Shown here: positions 8,127 through 17,771 of the stretch, in pieces
Layout: each line of letters starts with the position of its first letter
How positions within the stretch are numbered: the stretch's first letter is position 1
DNA from: Puniceicoccaceae bacterium
GTDB lineage: Bacteria > Verrucomicrobiota > Verrucomicrobiia > Opitutales > JAFGAQ01
Direction of reading: 5' to 3'
Assembly: GCA_040224245.1 (NCBI GenBank)
Contig: JBEGIR010000090.1
Coordinates: 1-40,340 of the forward strand
DNA: 40,340 nt
The notes under the pieces: model-generated
Seen by the model: only the letters and a program-made list of their open reading frames with translations
Told to the model about the DNA's origin: nothing
Database searches by the model: none
Made by a program: the position numbers and the translations under genes

Positions 8127-9140
8127 ATGATGCAATGGCTTCGTCAACAATCGCTGACGCTTTCCCTGCTGGCAGCTGTAATTTTGTCTGCGCTGACTCC
8201 CGATTGGGGAGCACGGGGGGGGCACCTGCGCAGTGAAATTCTGATCTGGGCTGGTGTCGTCGTCATCTTTTTGAGTCAGGGATTTCTCCTGTCTCGAACC
8301 GCACTGCTCAGGGGACTCGCGAGTTGGCACCTGCATCTGTTTTCCCAGGGGTGGATGTTTTTGGGCATGCCACTGCTTGCCATGCTCGGACTTGCCCTTG
8401 CAGGTGACACACTTGCTCCTGAAATCCGGCTTGGCGTGTTTTACCTTTCGATTCTTCCAACCACCATTGCAAGCGCGATCGCGCTCATTGCCCATGCAAA
8501 AGGCAACATCGGTGCTGCGATTTTTAATACCGTTTTTGCCAATCTCTTCGCCGTTTTGGTGGTTCCCTTCTGGCTTGTTGCCACCCAATTCACTGAAGTT
8601 AACCATGCCCTACCCCTGGGAAGCACACTGCGACAACTCACCCTCATGGTTCTACTCCCCTTTGCCTGTGGACAGTTGATTCGGATCTGGTTCCACCCTT
8701 TCGAAAGCACCGTGGCACGCTTGGCCCGCCCTCTTCAGCAATCCATCATCGTCTTCATGGTCTACGCAGCATTTGCGACCAGCTTTCAGGAGCAGGTCTG
8801 GGAAAAGGTGGGTACGTGGATCGCACTACAGGCACTGTTTGCAGCCATCCTGCTGCTTTTCGTGGCATCGGCTCTCATTCTGCTCAGTATCCGAGTCCTC
8901 TGTTCCAACCCCACGGATCGCATTGCACTCTTTTTCCTCAGCAGCCAAAAATCCCTCGCTGTTGGCGTTCCCTTCGCCATTGCCTGTTTTTCGTCAATCT
9001 CGGATGACCCTACGGCCTCAGCACAACTGAGCATCATCCTGCTGCCTCTGCTGTTTTATCACCCGCTTCAGCTCATGTTTGCGGGAATCATCCTGAAGTA
9101 TAAAACCCATCTATTCGGAAAAATCGACATTCTGCCATGA
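8127..9140 (+). CDS. Bile acid:sodium symporter-like transporter (SBF-like, YfeH type)
   Basis: 337 residues with about ten hydrophobic helices and very short loops, matching the SBF-like family (E. coli YfeH is 332). Characteristic stretches are LSILPTTIASAIALIAHAKGN, with the conserved PTT(I/V)xS signature, and the helix IALFFLSSQKSLAVGVPFA, in which the SQKSLAxG segment is the family fingerprint. The start MMQWLRQQ at 8127 is chosen because the helix run begins directly after it; the frame is open upstream but the residues are not membrane-like. The substrate is unknown; relatives transport organic anions with Na+. Position 7936-8126 contains no other gene. Confidence 0.85.
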   Translation: MMQWLRQQSLTLSLLAAVILSALTPDWGARGGHLRSEILIWAGVVVIFLSQGFLLSRTALLRGLASWHLHLFSQGWMFLGMPLLAMLGLALAGDTLAPEIRLGVFYLSILPTTIASAIALIAHAKGNIGAAIFNTVFANLFAVLVVPFWLVATQFTEVNHALPLGSTLRQLTLMVLLPFACGQLIRIWFHPFESTVARLARPLQQSIIVFMVYAAFATSFQEQVWEKVGTWIALQALFAAILLLFVASALILLSIRVLCSNPTDRIALFFLSSQKSLAVGVPFAIACFSSISDDPTASAQLSIILLPLLFYHPLQLMFAGIILKYKTHLFGKIDILP

Positions 9141-9161
9141 ATCATCCAGCATACACGCGTC

Positions 9162-9383
9162 ATGGATACGTTTGAAATCAGAAAAACCCACATCGAGTTG
9201 AACAAACTGCTCAAGGTGTTGGGTTGGGCGTCGACTGGTGGACACGCCAAACAGTTGATTCAAGAGGGCCACGTACTACGCAACAATGCGCTGGAGACAC
9301 GCGTAAGGGCAAAACTGATCGCAGGGGACATCATTGAACTTGAGGGGCAGCAAGTACAACTGATTGCAGAGCCGGAGTCCTGA
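9162..9383 (+). CDS. S4-domain RNA-binding protein (YbcJ-like)
   Basis: 73 residues, almost entirely one S4 domain: IELNKLLKVLGWASTGGHAKQ, then IQEGHVLRNNALETRVRAKLIAGD and a short strand. Length and motifs match E. coli YbcJ (70 residues), a small RNA-binding protein thought to act on structured RNA or ribosomes. It follows the transporter gene by 21 bases and may be cotranscribed with it, although there is no functional link. It converges on the kinase gene that ends at 9423. Confidence 0.88.
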   Translation: MDTFEIRKTHIELNKLLKVLGWASTGGHAKQLIQEGHVLRNNALETRVRAKLIAGDIIELEGQQVQLIAEPES

Positions 9384-9422
9384 CGGCTCATCTTCCAAAG
9401 GAAATCAACCCCGACTTCCGCA

Positions 9423-11402
9423 TCATTTGCTCTCATCCGAAGGATCGCAGTGAGGCTGTCCTTGATTTTCAAGACCTCGGGTAGGTGCCAGGCGGTGCAG
9501 AAAGGCTCGCTTCAGAACCCGCTCCAGAGATTCCCGATTCACTGGCTTTGGCAAAAAATCATCCATGCTCGCATGCCGACAATTCAATTGGTCCTCAATG
9601 GACACATTGGCAGTGAGTGCACAGACATAGGGACTTTCGTCCGGGGCAAATCGTTCGCGAAGCAACTGGCAACATTCAATACCCCCCATCACGGGCATCT
9701 GAAGGTCCATCAGAATCAGATCGGGGTGCAGCTCACACAGCTGCTCCAATGCCTCCTTTCCATTGTTTGCAATAGTGAGGTCGTAACCCAGTTTCTCCAT
9801 CATGAAAACAGCGACTTTTTGATTCATCGGGTTGTCTTCCACCAATAAAATGCGCAAGGGAAAGCGTTGTGCAAAGGACTGGCTTACACTCTTTGCAGAT
9901 GCCAGAGCCACATCTCGAGCAATACTGTAGTCCGATTTTAAAACCTCGGAAGCACTGCTGCGAAGGATGCGACCCAGCTTCCGGGGATCCAACACGGTGT
10001 CCACTTTCAACAGATGATCCCCAGCCTCGACGCTCTTCCAGTTGTCCAGTGCGCCACCATGGATCACCACACGCTCCACATTCAGCTGAAGCGTGCGCAA
10101 CACTTCTCCAACCGCAACAGACAGTTCTTTCAGTGCATCCTTGTGAATCAGAATGACATTCGCACGATGGTTCGCACCCCTCTGTACCATCGCCGACAAA
10201 TCCGCGAAGGTTTCATGTGGAAGATTCCAGAACTGCAGCAAGCGCTCCAGATTGGTGCGTGAAAATTCACTGGGATCCACCGCCACCACTCTCAGGTGCG
10301 GCAGTTCGATCACCTTGCTGGCATCACGATCCACGCCAACAGCGTTCTCGGACAGAACCTCGGCGCGACAATCCATCTCAAATTCACTTCCATCGGGATC
10401 GTTGCAGGTCAGCATGAGATCCCCTCCCATCAACTGACACAGGCGTTTGCTTAGCGCCAAACCCAGTCCACTGCCACCAAAGCGTCGGGTTTCGGAGTCA
10501 TCCACCTGCATGAATGCATCAAACAGCTCATCCACACGATTCGAATCAATTCCGATACCTGAATCGCGCACCGTAGTGATCAGGCGCACCCAGCGTTCAC
10601 CTACCCTTTCTGTGTGCAGGGAAATGCGCACAAATCCGTGATGGGTGAATTTTAACGCATTTCCGATCATGTTGATCCACACCTGACGTATCCGCAGGAT
10701 GTCTCCTCTGAGCAAAAAGGGAACTGTGGGGTCCGACCAATATTCGAGGCGAATCTGTTTTTCCTCTGCCAGCGGTGCAAAGAGAGAACAGACCTCTGCA
10801 AGATGATCCAGCGGATCAAAGTCCTGTACTTCCAGTCGAATCGCACCTGATTCGACCCGGGAATAGTCAATGATATCGTTGATCATTTCCAGTAACTTCG
10901 TGCCACTCGACAGAATCGAATCCACATAGTTTCGCTGTTCATGACTGAGTCCGGTATCGCGCAGTAACGAGGCCATTCCCATCACTGAGTTCATCGGAGA
11001 ACGGATTTCATGACTCATGTTGGCGAGAAAACGTGACTTCGCCACCATCGCGGATTCCGCCTCCTTTGCGAGCCGATTGGCCAATGCGGTCTGACGCTCC
11101 AGCTTCTGCCGAAGCACCAGCATCTGCTCCTGCGGAGCACTCGCCTCACTCTGTTCAACAGATGGATCAACAGTCCCATCCTCCCACTCACTCGTGGCAG
11201 AAAAATCCGCCATCTGGAGGTTCCGGTTCAGCTCGTCAGTACTGATTGCCAGAGCCCTTTCCAAGAGGTATTCATTGCGTTCCTTTTCTTCAAATACGGT
11301 TTCAATCAGCTTGAGAAAACGCCTCCATTCCTCAAGGTCAGTGGGTAAACGCTGTTGGCTCAGCCCCCACTTTTTGAACTGTTTTTCAATCAGGGGATCC
11401 AT
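9423..11402 (-). CDS. Soluble hybrid histidine kinase / response regulator
   Basis: 659 residues from the ATG at 11400-11402 (a TTG at 11414 is less likely). There are no membrane helices. The N-terminal 120 residues are a charged, probably coiled-coil region. HisKA follows with [18 protein letters not shown] (His131). The HATPase has an N box ([12 protein letters not shown]), G1 (DSGIGID), F box (FDAFMQVDD) and G2 ([10 protein letters not shown]). A receiver-like domain (about 385-495, starting [10 protein letters not shown]) lacks the phospho-acceptor Asp. The last domain is a complete receiver: [24 protein letters not shown] with the Asp, and FLPKPVN with the Lys. No HPt is fused, so an external phosphotransferase is expected. 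The gene overlaps the FIST gene by 17 bp, implying one operon and that FIST supplies the signal. Confidence 0.92.
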   Translation of the reverse strand: MDPLIEKQFKKWGLSQQRLPTDLEEWRRFLKLIETVFEEKERNEYLLERALAISTDELNRNLQMADFSATSEWEDGTVDPSVEQSEASAPQEQMLVLRQKLERQTALANRLAKEAESAMVAKSRFLANMSHEIRSPMNSVMGMASLLRDTGLSHEQRNYVDSILSSGTKLLEMINDIIDYSRVESGAIRLEVQDFDPLDHLAEVCSLFAPLAEEKQIRLEYWSDPTVPFLLRGDILRIRQVWINMIGNALKFTHHGFVRISLHTERVGERWVRLITTVRDSGIGIDSNRVDELFDAFMQVDDSETRRFGGSGLGLALSKRLCQLMGGDLMLTCNDPDGSEFEMDCRAEVLSENAVGVDRDASKVIELPHLRVVAVDPSEFSRTNLERLLQFWNLPHETFADLSAMVQRGANHRANVILIHKDALKELSVAVGEVLRTLQLNVERVVIHGGALDNWKSVEAGDHLLKVDTVLDPRKLGRILRSSASEVLKSDYSIARDVALASAKSVSQSFAQRFPLRILLVEDNPMNQKVAVFMMEKLGYDLTIANNGKEALEQLCELHPDLILMDLQMPVMGGIECCQLLRERFAPDESPYVCALTANVSIEDQLNCRHASMDDFLPKPVNRESLERVLKRAFLHRLAPTRGLENQGQPHCDPSDESK

Positions 11403-12567
11403 TCGCTTCAGCAATATAGGTTAGGGTCAGGGTTTCATTCAAAAACGCACTGGGTTCATTCCATTGCAGTGGAGCGATTTCCCCCATCGAATAAAACCCA
11501 ATGATCGGCACCGCTTCAGGCACAACCGCACGCACCGCATCCAGCTCAAGGTCAGCCTGCTGCCCAAGCACCATGCGCCGTCCAATGCAGTTGCAGGCGA
11601 TCACGACTCCTTCAGTCACACTGTCTGCTCCATGTGAAACATCCACAGCCACTTCCCTTGCACCCGACAGAAGACTTTGAAGATCTCCTCGCATCATTTG
11701 CACCGAAGAGCCTTCCGGAACCTCACCGGCAAAACACATCGATTGTGTTCGCCGGTCTACCGATAAGACCGAGCGAAGCGTTTCTGATTTCGAATTCCCT
11801 TTGCATTTCACCATCAGAGGATAGCGGGCACCAATTGCGGGAAGTTCAGCCGACAGATCTCCCAGATAGTCCGTATAAATCTCCAGAATTGAGCGGTTAT
11901 CCATTGCAAAAACCTGGTTTCCTCGGGAAGATGTCACCGTGCGTCGGGGTCCAAGCACCTTCCACCCTCCTCCTTTCCCGCAACGCACGCGCAGCTCTGA
12001 GCCTGCCAATCCCACCACGATGACTCCCTGACTGGCCAATTGATGACTGCAATACACCCAAGTCTGGCGAAACTGGCTTCCATCCCCAGCCATGCCACCC
12101 CAAATCGGTATCTGTTCAAGCCCAGCCAATTGAAGACCGCGCAACAGTGGCTCCTCCTTGCTCTTGAGTCCATCCGCCATCATCATCACACTCTGCGGAC
12201 TACCACGGGTCAACAGGGCCTGCCCCAGCAGTTTGCCAATGCGCTCATCCGAAATCTGCCCCTCTCGGATCCATGCGCAATGCCATACCTTCGCGCGCTC
12301 AAATTTGCAGACACAGGCAAGCAGCGCATTTTCGAGCACCTCATCGTTCCAAATCACCCCTCCTCCCGAACAGCCCAATACGGTGGATTTTGGAAATATC
12401 CGCTCCAATTCCTCAAAGACGTCAGAACGTCCTAAATAATTGGAACTTCCAAACACCCACACCATCGTAGAATCCGAATCCAGCACACCCACAGGTGGCC
12501 GAACCCACCCATCAGCATAGCGGTGCAAATATTGCTCAGTTTTCACAGGAGGACACATGGGTTCCAT
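11386..12567 (-). CDS. FIST-domain sensor protein
   Basis: 393 residues from the ATG at 12565-12567, which has GAGGGG about nine bases upstream; the longer frame would use TTG at 12588. It has FIST_N followed by [13 protein letters not shown] near residue 65, IWGGMAGDG near 155, and the C-terminal [15 protein letters not shown] domains are cytoplasmic ligand-binding modules proposed to sense small molecules such as amino acids and found next to kinases, chemoreceptors and diguanylate cyclases. Here the overlap with the hybrid kinase fits that pattern. There is no signal peptide or TM, in line with a soluble FIST/kinase complex. The ligand is unknown. Confidence 0.88.
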   Translation of the reverse strand: MEPMCPPVKTEQYLHRYADGWVRPPVGVLDSDSTMVWVFGSSNYLGRSDVFEELERIFPKSTVLGCSGGGVIWNDEVLENALLACVCKFERAKVWHCAWIREGQISDERIGKLLGQALLTRGSPQSVMMMADGLKSKEEPLLRGLQLAGLEQIPIWGGMAGDGSQFRQTWVYCSHQLASQGVIVVGLAGSELRVRCGKGGGWKVLGPRRTVTSSRGNQVFAMDNRSILEIYTDYLGDLSAELPAIGARYPLMVKCKGNSKSETLRSVLSVDRRTQSMCFAGEVPEGSSVQMMRGDLQSLLSGAREVAVDVSHGADSVTEGVVIACNCIGRRMVLGQQADLELDAVRAVVPEAVPIIGFYSMGEIAPLQWNEPSAFLNETLTLTYIAEANGSPD

Positions 12568-12665
12568 CGGAAACCACCCCTCAGGCAAAGGAGTTGATTA
12601 CCAGTGGATTTTCGTTTCAAGGTTCTGCGGGGCGTCGGCAGGGGTCCAATCGTCAATAGCCGACA

Positions 12666-12671
12666 ATTATA
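12666..12671 (-). promoter_or_regulatory. -10 element of the FIST-kinase operon
   Basis: A perfect TATAAT on the minus strand, 99 bases upstream of the FIST start codon and preceded by an A/T-rich tract. The hexamer 17 bases upstream (GTTATT) is a poor -35, so the promoter may depend on the A/T-rich upstream sequence or an activator. Confidence 0.45.
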
Positions 12672-12835
12672 GCCTATAACCTAATAAAAATAACGTAAAA
12701 ATCAAACAGGGCTGTTCGCTTTCGACTCTGAAATCACTCGCTTTCGACCAAGCACTGCCCACCCGCATGGATTCATCCCGCAACACGGAGAAGTCCTTGA
12801 TTCCATGTCAATGCCGCACATAGGCTTGCTGTTTC

Positions 12836-13582
12836 ATGAAAACCTGCAATCCCGCACGATACACCGCGCCCTTGCGCACGCTGCGCATTCTGACAAAATG
12901 GACGCTTTGCCTTCTCTTCTTTCTCATAATCGCGACTCGGACTTCCGCCTCAACAACTGTTGATATCGTCAATGCCGCGCTGGATGAACTGAGTTCACAG
13001 CGACTCGATCACTGGCGTTTTTCCGCCATCGAACGCACCAATTCACAGGTGCTTCGCATGGTCTACCACCCTGTGCGCAACAACGTCGGACGTATCGAAC
13101 TCGTCTCGATCAACGGAAGGGAACCCACTGCCAAAGAATCAGATCGCTTCGCCAAAAGCCATCCACCCCGAATGGCAGGCGAATCTTCGCAACACGGGTA
13201 TGCGCTTGGCGACCTGATCACTCCTGACACCCTTCAATGGCATTCGAGCGAAGACGGGATTGACACCTTTCACTTCACTCCGCGATTCGCATTTGCGGGG
13301 ATCACGCGTTCCGACTACCCCATGAAGGGTGCCCTTCGCTTCGACAGCCAGTCTAGGCAACTGATCTCATTCGACATCCGAACAACCACAAGCTTTCGTC
13401 CCAAACGCGGAACCCGGGTCGATCAGTTTTACCTCACAATTGATTTTGACGCACATGCAAATGGCACATTGCTCACACAACGCATCCGCACTCGCCTCGA
13501 AGGAAAAGCGTTCTGGCTGTTTACCCTCATCCAGGACATCGAGATATTCTTCTACGACTACCTGCCAACGTCACAGCCCTGA
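12836..13582 (+). CDS. Exported protein of unknown function
   Basis: 248 residues. The N-terminal basic stretch is followed by a hydrophobic segment LCLLFFLIIATRTSAS, a likely signal peptide (cleavage near residue 39). The mature part has WRFSAIERTNSQVLRMVYHP and IELVSINGREPTAKESDRFAKSH, which recall a set of poorly characterised exported proteins with a (L/V)SxNGxxPT(x)KE segment, then several beta strands. This suggests a periplasmic or lipoprotein-like beta fold, but no Cys lipobox is present. Function is not recognised. It stands alone between divergent and convergent neighbours. Confidence 0.7.
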   Translation: MKTCNPARYTAPLRTLRILTKWTLCLLFFLIIATRTSASTTVDIVNAALDELSSQRLDHWRFSAIERTNSQVLRMVYHPVRNNVGRIELVSINGREPTAKESDRFAKSHPPRMAGESSQHGYALGDLITPDTLQWHSSEDGIDTFHFTPRFAFAGITRSDYPMKGALRFDSQSRQLISFDIRTTTSFRPKRGTRVDQFYLTIDFDAHANGTLLTQRIRTRLEGKAFWLFTLIQDIEIFFYDYLPTSQP

Positions 13583-13642
13583 ATCACCGCACTTCGCGTC
13601 CAAAAATAAACATTCGATGCTTGTTGCCTACCCAACCATCGC

Positions 13643-13960
13643 TCAACTGAACGAGCGACCGCATCCACAGGTTTCTTTGGCATTCGGATTAGTGACACTG
13701 AATCCCGTACCATGCAACCCGTCATCAAAGTCCACCGTGGAACCGGAGAGCAGTTCCATGCTGGCCGGATCCACAATCACCTCAGCCGGTACGCTGCCAA
13801 CGCGGATGTCCTGCTCCTTTGGTGCGTCAAACTTGATGCCATACTCCCTCCCGGAACATCCTCCTTCCGATACAAATAGGCGCAATCGTTCGTTTTCGGA
13901 TGTGTGAGAACGACTGAGTTCAGTCACTTTCTGGATCGCTCGTTCGGTCAGTTTGATCAT
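13643..13960 (-). CDS. A-type iron-sulfur carrier protein (IscA/ErpA/HesB family)
   Basis: 105 residues from the ATG at 13958-13960 (a TTG at 13972 would add four). The three cluster ligands are present at the expected spacing: Cys35 in EGGCSG, Cys98 and Cys100 in ETCGCGRSF at the C-terminus. Length and start (MIKLTERAIQKV) are typical. These proteins carry [2Fe-2S] or [4Fe-4S] clusters from the Isc/Suf scaffold to apo-enzymes. No other isc or suf gene is adjacent, so it is probably an ErpA-like stand-alone carrier. It is divergent from rpoN. Confidence 0.92.
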   Translation of the reverse strand: MIKLTERAIQKVTELSRSHTSENERLRLFVSEGGCSGREYGIKFDAPKEQDIRVGSVPAEVIVDPASMELLSGSTVDFDDGLHGTGFSVTNPNAKETCGCGRSFS

Positions 13961-14133
13961 GCAGGGAATCAAGTGAATTCCTGCATCGCTTCAAGTCGAT
14001 TCCCCAAAATTTGCAACACTCCAGCGAAAATACAGCAAATTTCATGCTAATCTAAACAAGATACTTGAAACGCAACAGAACTGGAGTTTAGGATTTCAGG
14101 CTTTCTATCTCAAGCTTCCGATCAGATCATTCA

Positions 14134-15597
14134 ATGGCACAAGGTTTCCATCAAGTTCAAAAACAGACGCAAACGATGGTGCTCGCACCACAACTGCGTC
14201 AGTCGTTGAAGATTCTTCAGGTGCCCGCTCAGGAACTGCGTTCCACTATTTTGGAGGAACTGGAGATCAATCCCACCCTGGATGAGCTTCCCAATGAAGG
14301 CATGCAGATCGAAAGTTCCCCTTCCCACACATCTGAAGATTCATCCGCTTCCAGCGAAAATGACCGCAATGGCCCGGAAGAGATGACATTCGGTGAGGAT
14401 TATGAAATCTTCAATAAACTTGATGAGGATTGGAAGGAATACTTTGCACAGGAGAGCAGCAACCACGTCTTCAGCTCCGAAGATGCCAAACGTCGGCAGC
14501 ATTTTTTCGACTCTCTTGTAAGTGAAACTTCCCTCCAGGAATACCTGAACGAGCAGGCCGACATGGCTGACCTGTCCCCCGATGAGAAAAAAGCGATGCA
14601 ATACCTCATCGGCAGCCTCGACAAACGCGGATTTCTGGGCAGCAGTGTTTCCGATATCGCACTGCTCACCGCTCTTCCTCTCAAGGCCGTGCAAACCGCA
14701 CACGAATTGTTGCTCACCTTCGAACCCCGCGGCATCGGTTGCTTTGACCTTCAGCATTGCCTGCTTCACCAACTGGAAATCAAGGGCAGCAAAAACACGC
14801 TTCCCTACGAAATCATCAAGGATCACTTCAAGCTGCTGCTACGCCGCCGCGTCCCCGAGATCGCACGCAAGACCGGAGCTTCCATCTACGAAACGCAACT
14901 TGCATTCGAAGAAATCGCAAAACTCGATCCGGCACCGGCGAGTGCGTTCACCGAAGATACGAATCGCATCATCATCCCCGATGTCACCGTGACCCGGGGC
15001 GAGCGTGGCTGGGAAATCCACCTCAATAATGAGATGATCCCGCGGCTCCGCATCAATCCGACCTACAAGGAGTTGCTCGCCAAAGGCAAAATGAATGCCA
15101 GCGAAAAAGCCTACATTCAGGAAAAAATGCGCTCCGGAAAATTCCTGATGAGTTCCATTGAGCAGCGCCAGCAAACCATCGAACGCATCACCCGTGAGCT
15201 ACTCAACTTTCAGATCGATTTTTTCGAAAAGGGTGTCGCCGGACTCAAACCGCTGACGATGAATCAAGTTGCCGAAAATGTGGGAGTTCACGAAACCACG
15301 GTTAGCCGAGCCATCGCAAACAAGTACATCGAAACCCCTCATGGCATTTTTGAATTCAAGTATTTTTTCACCCCAGGCCTGCAATCCAACAACGGTGAAA
15401 CCATCTCCAACAAGAGCGTCAAGGAAAGCATCGCGTTGATCATTGAATCTGAAGATCCCTCAAAACCTTACAGTGATCAGGAGTTGGTGCGTCTACTCGG
15501 AGAGAAAGACGTTAAAATCGCGCGCCGAACCGTTGCCAAATATCGAGAAGAAATGGGCATCCTGCCCACCAATTTACGGCGTCGCTACCGTCATTGA
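14134..15597 (+). CDS. rpoN: RNA polymerase sigma-54 factor
   Basis: 487 residues with the full sigma-54 plan. Region I (1-50) is Gln/Leu-rich, with QTMVLAPQLRQSLKILQVP, and contacts the bEBP activator. Region II is acidic (about 55-110). Region III comprises the core-binding domain, a helix-turn-helix (QVAENVGVHETTVSRAIANK) and the C-terminal RpoN box ARRTVAKYR at 463-471, which reads the -24 element. It directs transcription from -24/-12 promoters and depends on AAA+ activators. The window also contains a good -24/-12 site (6141) and a degenerate activator-like protein (33542-34249). A TsaB-like gene follows 10 bases downstream. Confidence 0.97.
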   Translation: MAQGFHQVQKQTQTMVLAPQLRQSLKILQVPAQELRSTILEELEINPTLDELPNEGMQIESSPSHTSEDSSASSENDRNGPEEMTFGEDYEIFNKLDEDWKEYFAQESSNHVFSSEDAKRRQHFFDSLVSETSLQEYLNEQADMADLSPDEKKAMQYLIGSLDKRGFLGSSVSDIALLTALPLKAVQTAHELLLTFEPRGIGCFDLQHCLLHQLEIKGSKNTLPYEIIKDHFKLLLRRRVPEIARKTGASIYETQLAFEEIAKLDPAPASAFTEDTNRIIIPDVTVTRGERGWEIHLNNEMIPRLRINPTYKELLAKGKMNASEKAYIQEKMRSGKFLMSSIEQRQQTIERITRELLNFQIDFFEKGVAGLKPLTMNQVAENVGVHETTVSRAIANKYIETPHGIFEFKYFFTPGLQSNNGETISNKSVKESIALIIESEDPSKPYSDQELVRLLGEKDVKIARRTVAKYREEMGILPTNLRRRYRH

Positions 15598-15607
15598 TCC
15601 CCAAACC

Positions 15608-16282
15608 ATGCAACTCGACGGTACATGGATCGCAATTGACGCCAGCTGCCCGCAATTGCAGGTGGCCCTTTTGAAAAACGGCACGGTCACCGAAAGCATT
15701 GAGGTGTCTGCACCCGCAATGGAGGGCATGATGAGCAGCATCCAACAGGTCTGTGAACGGCAACAGCATCGCATCAGCGAAACCAATGGCTTCCTCTACG
15801 GCTCCGGCCCTGGAAGCATACTCGGAATTCGACTGAGCCTCATGGCCATACGCACTTGGGCGACCCTGCATCGCATCCCATCTGAGCGCATTCTGCACTT
15901 CCGCTCCCTGGCCATGGCATGCGCACAACACCGTCTCACACCTGACTTCTCACCGAACCACCCCACCCTGGTATGCTCCGAGTGGAAAACCAATCGCTGG
16001 AATGTCATGATCGTCCACGATCCCCTCGCTCAATCATCCATTGAGGTATGGTCAAGTGATCAGCTCGAAGCATTCGATGGAAAACGCCTCCTGCTTCCAC
16101 AGCGCAAACTCTGGAGCCAGACTCCCAATTTCCTGCAGCCCATCCAGTATCAGCTGGATTTGCTGTCCCATGCCGACCTTCGCTCGGAACTCCTGCACCC
16201 ATCGTCACCGCACTGGGAGATTTACACTCCCGATGAAACACGATACGCTCGCTGGTCGGGTGAACGCCACCGCGCTACCTGA
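15608..16282 (+). CDS. tsaB: TsaB-like protein (t6A tRNA modification, TsaD partner)
   Basis: 224 residues from the ATG at 15608. The N-terminus WIAIDASCPQLQVALLKNG is the ASKHA strand-loop motif of TsaB/YeaZ, and GSGPGSILGIRLSLMAIRTWA corresponds to the hallmark GPGSFTGLRIG. The length fits TsaB (about 230). TsaB is a scaffold for TsaD and TsaE in N6-threonylcarbamoyladenosine formation at A37 of ANN-decoding tRNAs. The sequence is divergent outside these blocks, so identity as the functional TsaB is probable rather than certain. It is 10 bases downstream of rpoN and is likely cotranscribed. Confidence 0.68.
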   Translation: MQLDGTWIAIDASCPQLQVALLKNGTVTESIEVSAPAMEGMMSSIQQVCERQQHRISETNGFLYGSGPGSILGIRLSLMAIRTWATLHRIPSERILHFRSLAMACAQHRLTPDFSPNHPTLVCSEWKTNRWNVMIVHDPLAQSSIEVWSSDQLEAFDGKRLLLPQRKLWSQTPNFLQPIQYQLDLLSHADLRSELLHPSSPHWEIYTPDETRYARWSGERHRAT

Positions 16283-16296
16283 ACTCCTGAACTGCA

Positions 16297-17205
16297 TCAG
16301 CGCAGCACCTGCACCTGAAAACAATGCACCCTGGAGTGACGCTGCGCTAACGTCCACCAGTCTGCATCGATGCGCCCCTGTTCCAGATTTTCAATCTGTT
16401 GCGCACCTGCATCGCTGAGGATGCGCAGCATGACAACCCAGCGTTCCGGCACCTCACCCTTCCAATTCACACGGCCTTGAGCAGGATACACCAGTTGCCA
16501 CTGTCCGTGCCCGTCACGCTGGTAGGCGCGAACCCCAAAATCGATCACATTCGCAGCGATAAGATGCGCATTACCCGGGTGGCGCAACACCGAAGCAGAC
16601 CAATAAGCAGCCTCCCGCGCTCCTGCAGCCTGATAAGTCGGCGCATCCAGAGCATACCCCGCATCCAATGTATTTCTGGCACTCACCTCCGCTCGCGCTA
16701 AAAAATACCGGACAGTGCCAGAGGGACTGACTCGTTTACGCATGATCTGATAACTCACCGCCTTGATTCCACCCGGATCTTCTATGGCTTTCGCACTATC
16801 CTGCACAAACCAGCCAATCCTCACACCCGTAAGGCCCCATCGTTCCGATTTCATGTCATCCCTCAGCCGCGCTGCAAAATCCACTTCCAGATGAGCGGGT
16901 TTGGCTTCAACCTTCACCGCATCCCATCCTCGTGCAGCCGGGTCACTCACTGGCATTTCAGCCCATACCATGCCCTGCCATCCGGGTTTCTGCCACATTG
17001 ACTGCAAATCCGATTGCACCCGCTCCTGGATGCGCTCTTGCTCTGCTATCGCTCCAAGTCGCTCAACCGTTCGTATCGAGATGTCCAGGCTCATCGATAC
17101 CATGCGAATGATCCCGAGCAGCAGCAAAACCGACAGACTCACCGCAACCACGAGTTCCAGCAAGGTGAAACCCTTTTCCCACTCGCCTTTTGCAGATTTC
17201 CTCAT
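16297..17205 (-). CDS. Prepilin-like protein, GspJ type
   Basis: 302 residues from the ATG at 17203-17205, which overlaps the stop of the upstream gene as ATGA. The prepilin signal is G12|FTLLELVVAVSLSVLLLLGI with Glu at +5. The long C-terminal part (Trp-rich, with a Q-rich N-terminal helix VQSDLQSMWQ) fits a GspJ-like minor pseudopilin, which sits near the tip of the pseudopilus. It is the last gene of a five-gene cassette. Assignment to J rests on order and size, as J-type proteins are poorly conserved. Confidence 0.75.
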   Translation of the reverse strand: MRKSAKGEWEKGFTLLELVVAVSLSVLLLLGIIRMVSMSLDISIRTVERLGAIAEQERIQERVQSDLQSMWQKPGWQGMVWAEMPVSDPAARGWDAVKVEAKPAHLEVDFAARLRDDMKSERWGLTGVRIGWFVQDSAKAIEDPGGIKAVSYQIMRKRVSPSGTVRYFLARAEVSARNTLDAGYALDAPTYQAAGAREAAYWSASVLRHPGNAHLIAANVIDFGVRAYQRDGHGQWQLVYPAQGRVNWKGEVPERWVVMLRILSDAGAQQIENLEQGRIDADWWTLAQRHSRVHCFQVQVLR

Positions 17206-17771
17206 TGCCGCACGGTAATCCAGAATTGAAAACGATGCTGCCGGGAAAATGCCACTTCGCGACCCCCCGAAGCATCCGCTGTTGGCACCCGGTACGGCCA
17301 TCGCACAGTCACCTGTAGCACTCGAAGTGTCTGCGAATCCACAAAGTCTGCCGCCTGCGAGTCCCTCACCGGCTCAATCTCGATGCGGTAATACTGCAAT
17401 GCCTGCGGAATGCCTTGCTCTGCCTGCTCCGGCATCACCCGACTGCCATCCTGTGTCGCCACCCAAATTCGAAGTCCACCATTGTCATCCTGCCAGTGAT
17501 CAAGCGTTTCGTTCTCCGAATTCAGCCCGATGCTCTCATCCTGAAGCGCAGTTTGAATGGCTGGAATCAGCTGTACGGCATCCATGCGCTGCTGCGCATC
17601 CCGAAACCCGCTCAGCGAGCGCGCCATCCAGTTCAACAAGAGCGTCGCCGTCACTGCAAATACCGCCAGAGCCAGAATCACTTCGATCAGGGAAAACCCT
17701 TGCCCCCGCCAGCGCGCACTCCTGGGATATCGCGAGCAAGCCCATCTACTCCTCATCCATCCGCTATCCAT
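17202..17771 (-). CDS. Prepilin-like protein, GspI type
   Basis: 189 residues. The ATG at 17769-17771 is preferred because GGAGAG lies five bases upstream; an ATG at 17756 would give an ATGA overlap instead. The prepilin signal is RGQG25|FSLIEVILALAVFAV with Glu at +5. The FSLIEVILALAVF helix is very close to GspI proteins (GMTLLEVLVALAIF type). The C-terminal part has IEIEPVRDS and RVLQVTVRWPY, a typical GspI/PilV-like beta ending. The gene overlaps the H-type gene upstream by 19 bp and the J-type gene downstream by 4 bp, indicating tight translational coupling. Confidence 0.78.
   Translation of the reverse strand: MDSGWMRSRWACSRYPRSARWRGQGFSLIEVILALAVFAVTATLLLNWMARSLSGFRDAQQRMDAVQLIPAIQTALQDESIGLNSENETLDHWQDDNGGLRIWVATQDGSRVMPEQAEQGIPQALQYYRIEIEPVRDSQAADFVDSQTLRVLQVTVRWPYRVPTADASGGREVAFSRQHRFQFWITVRQ

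Noticed and set aside
13139-13360. Minus-strand and other frames inside 12836-13582
   Set aside because: Antisense shadows of the exported protein gene, without signals of their own.
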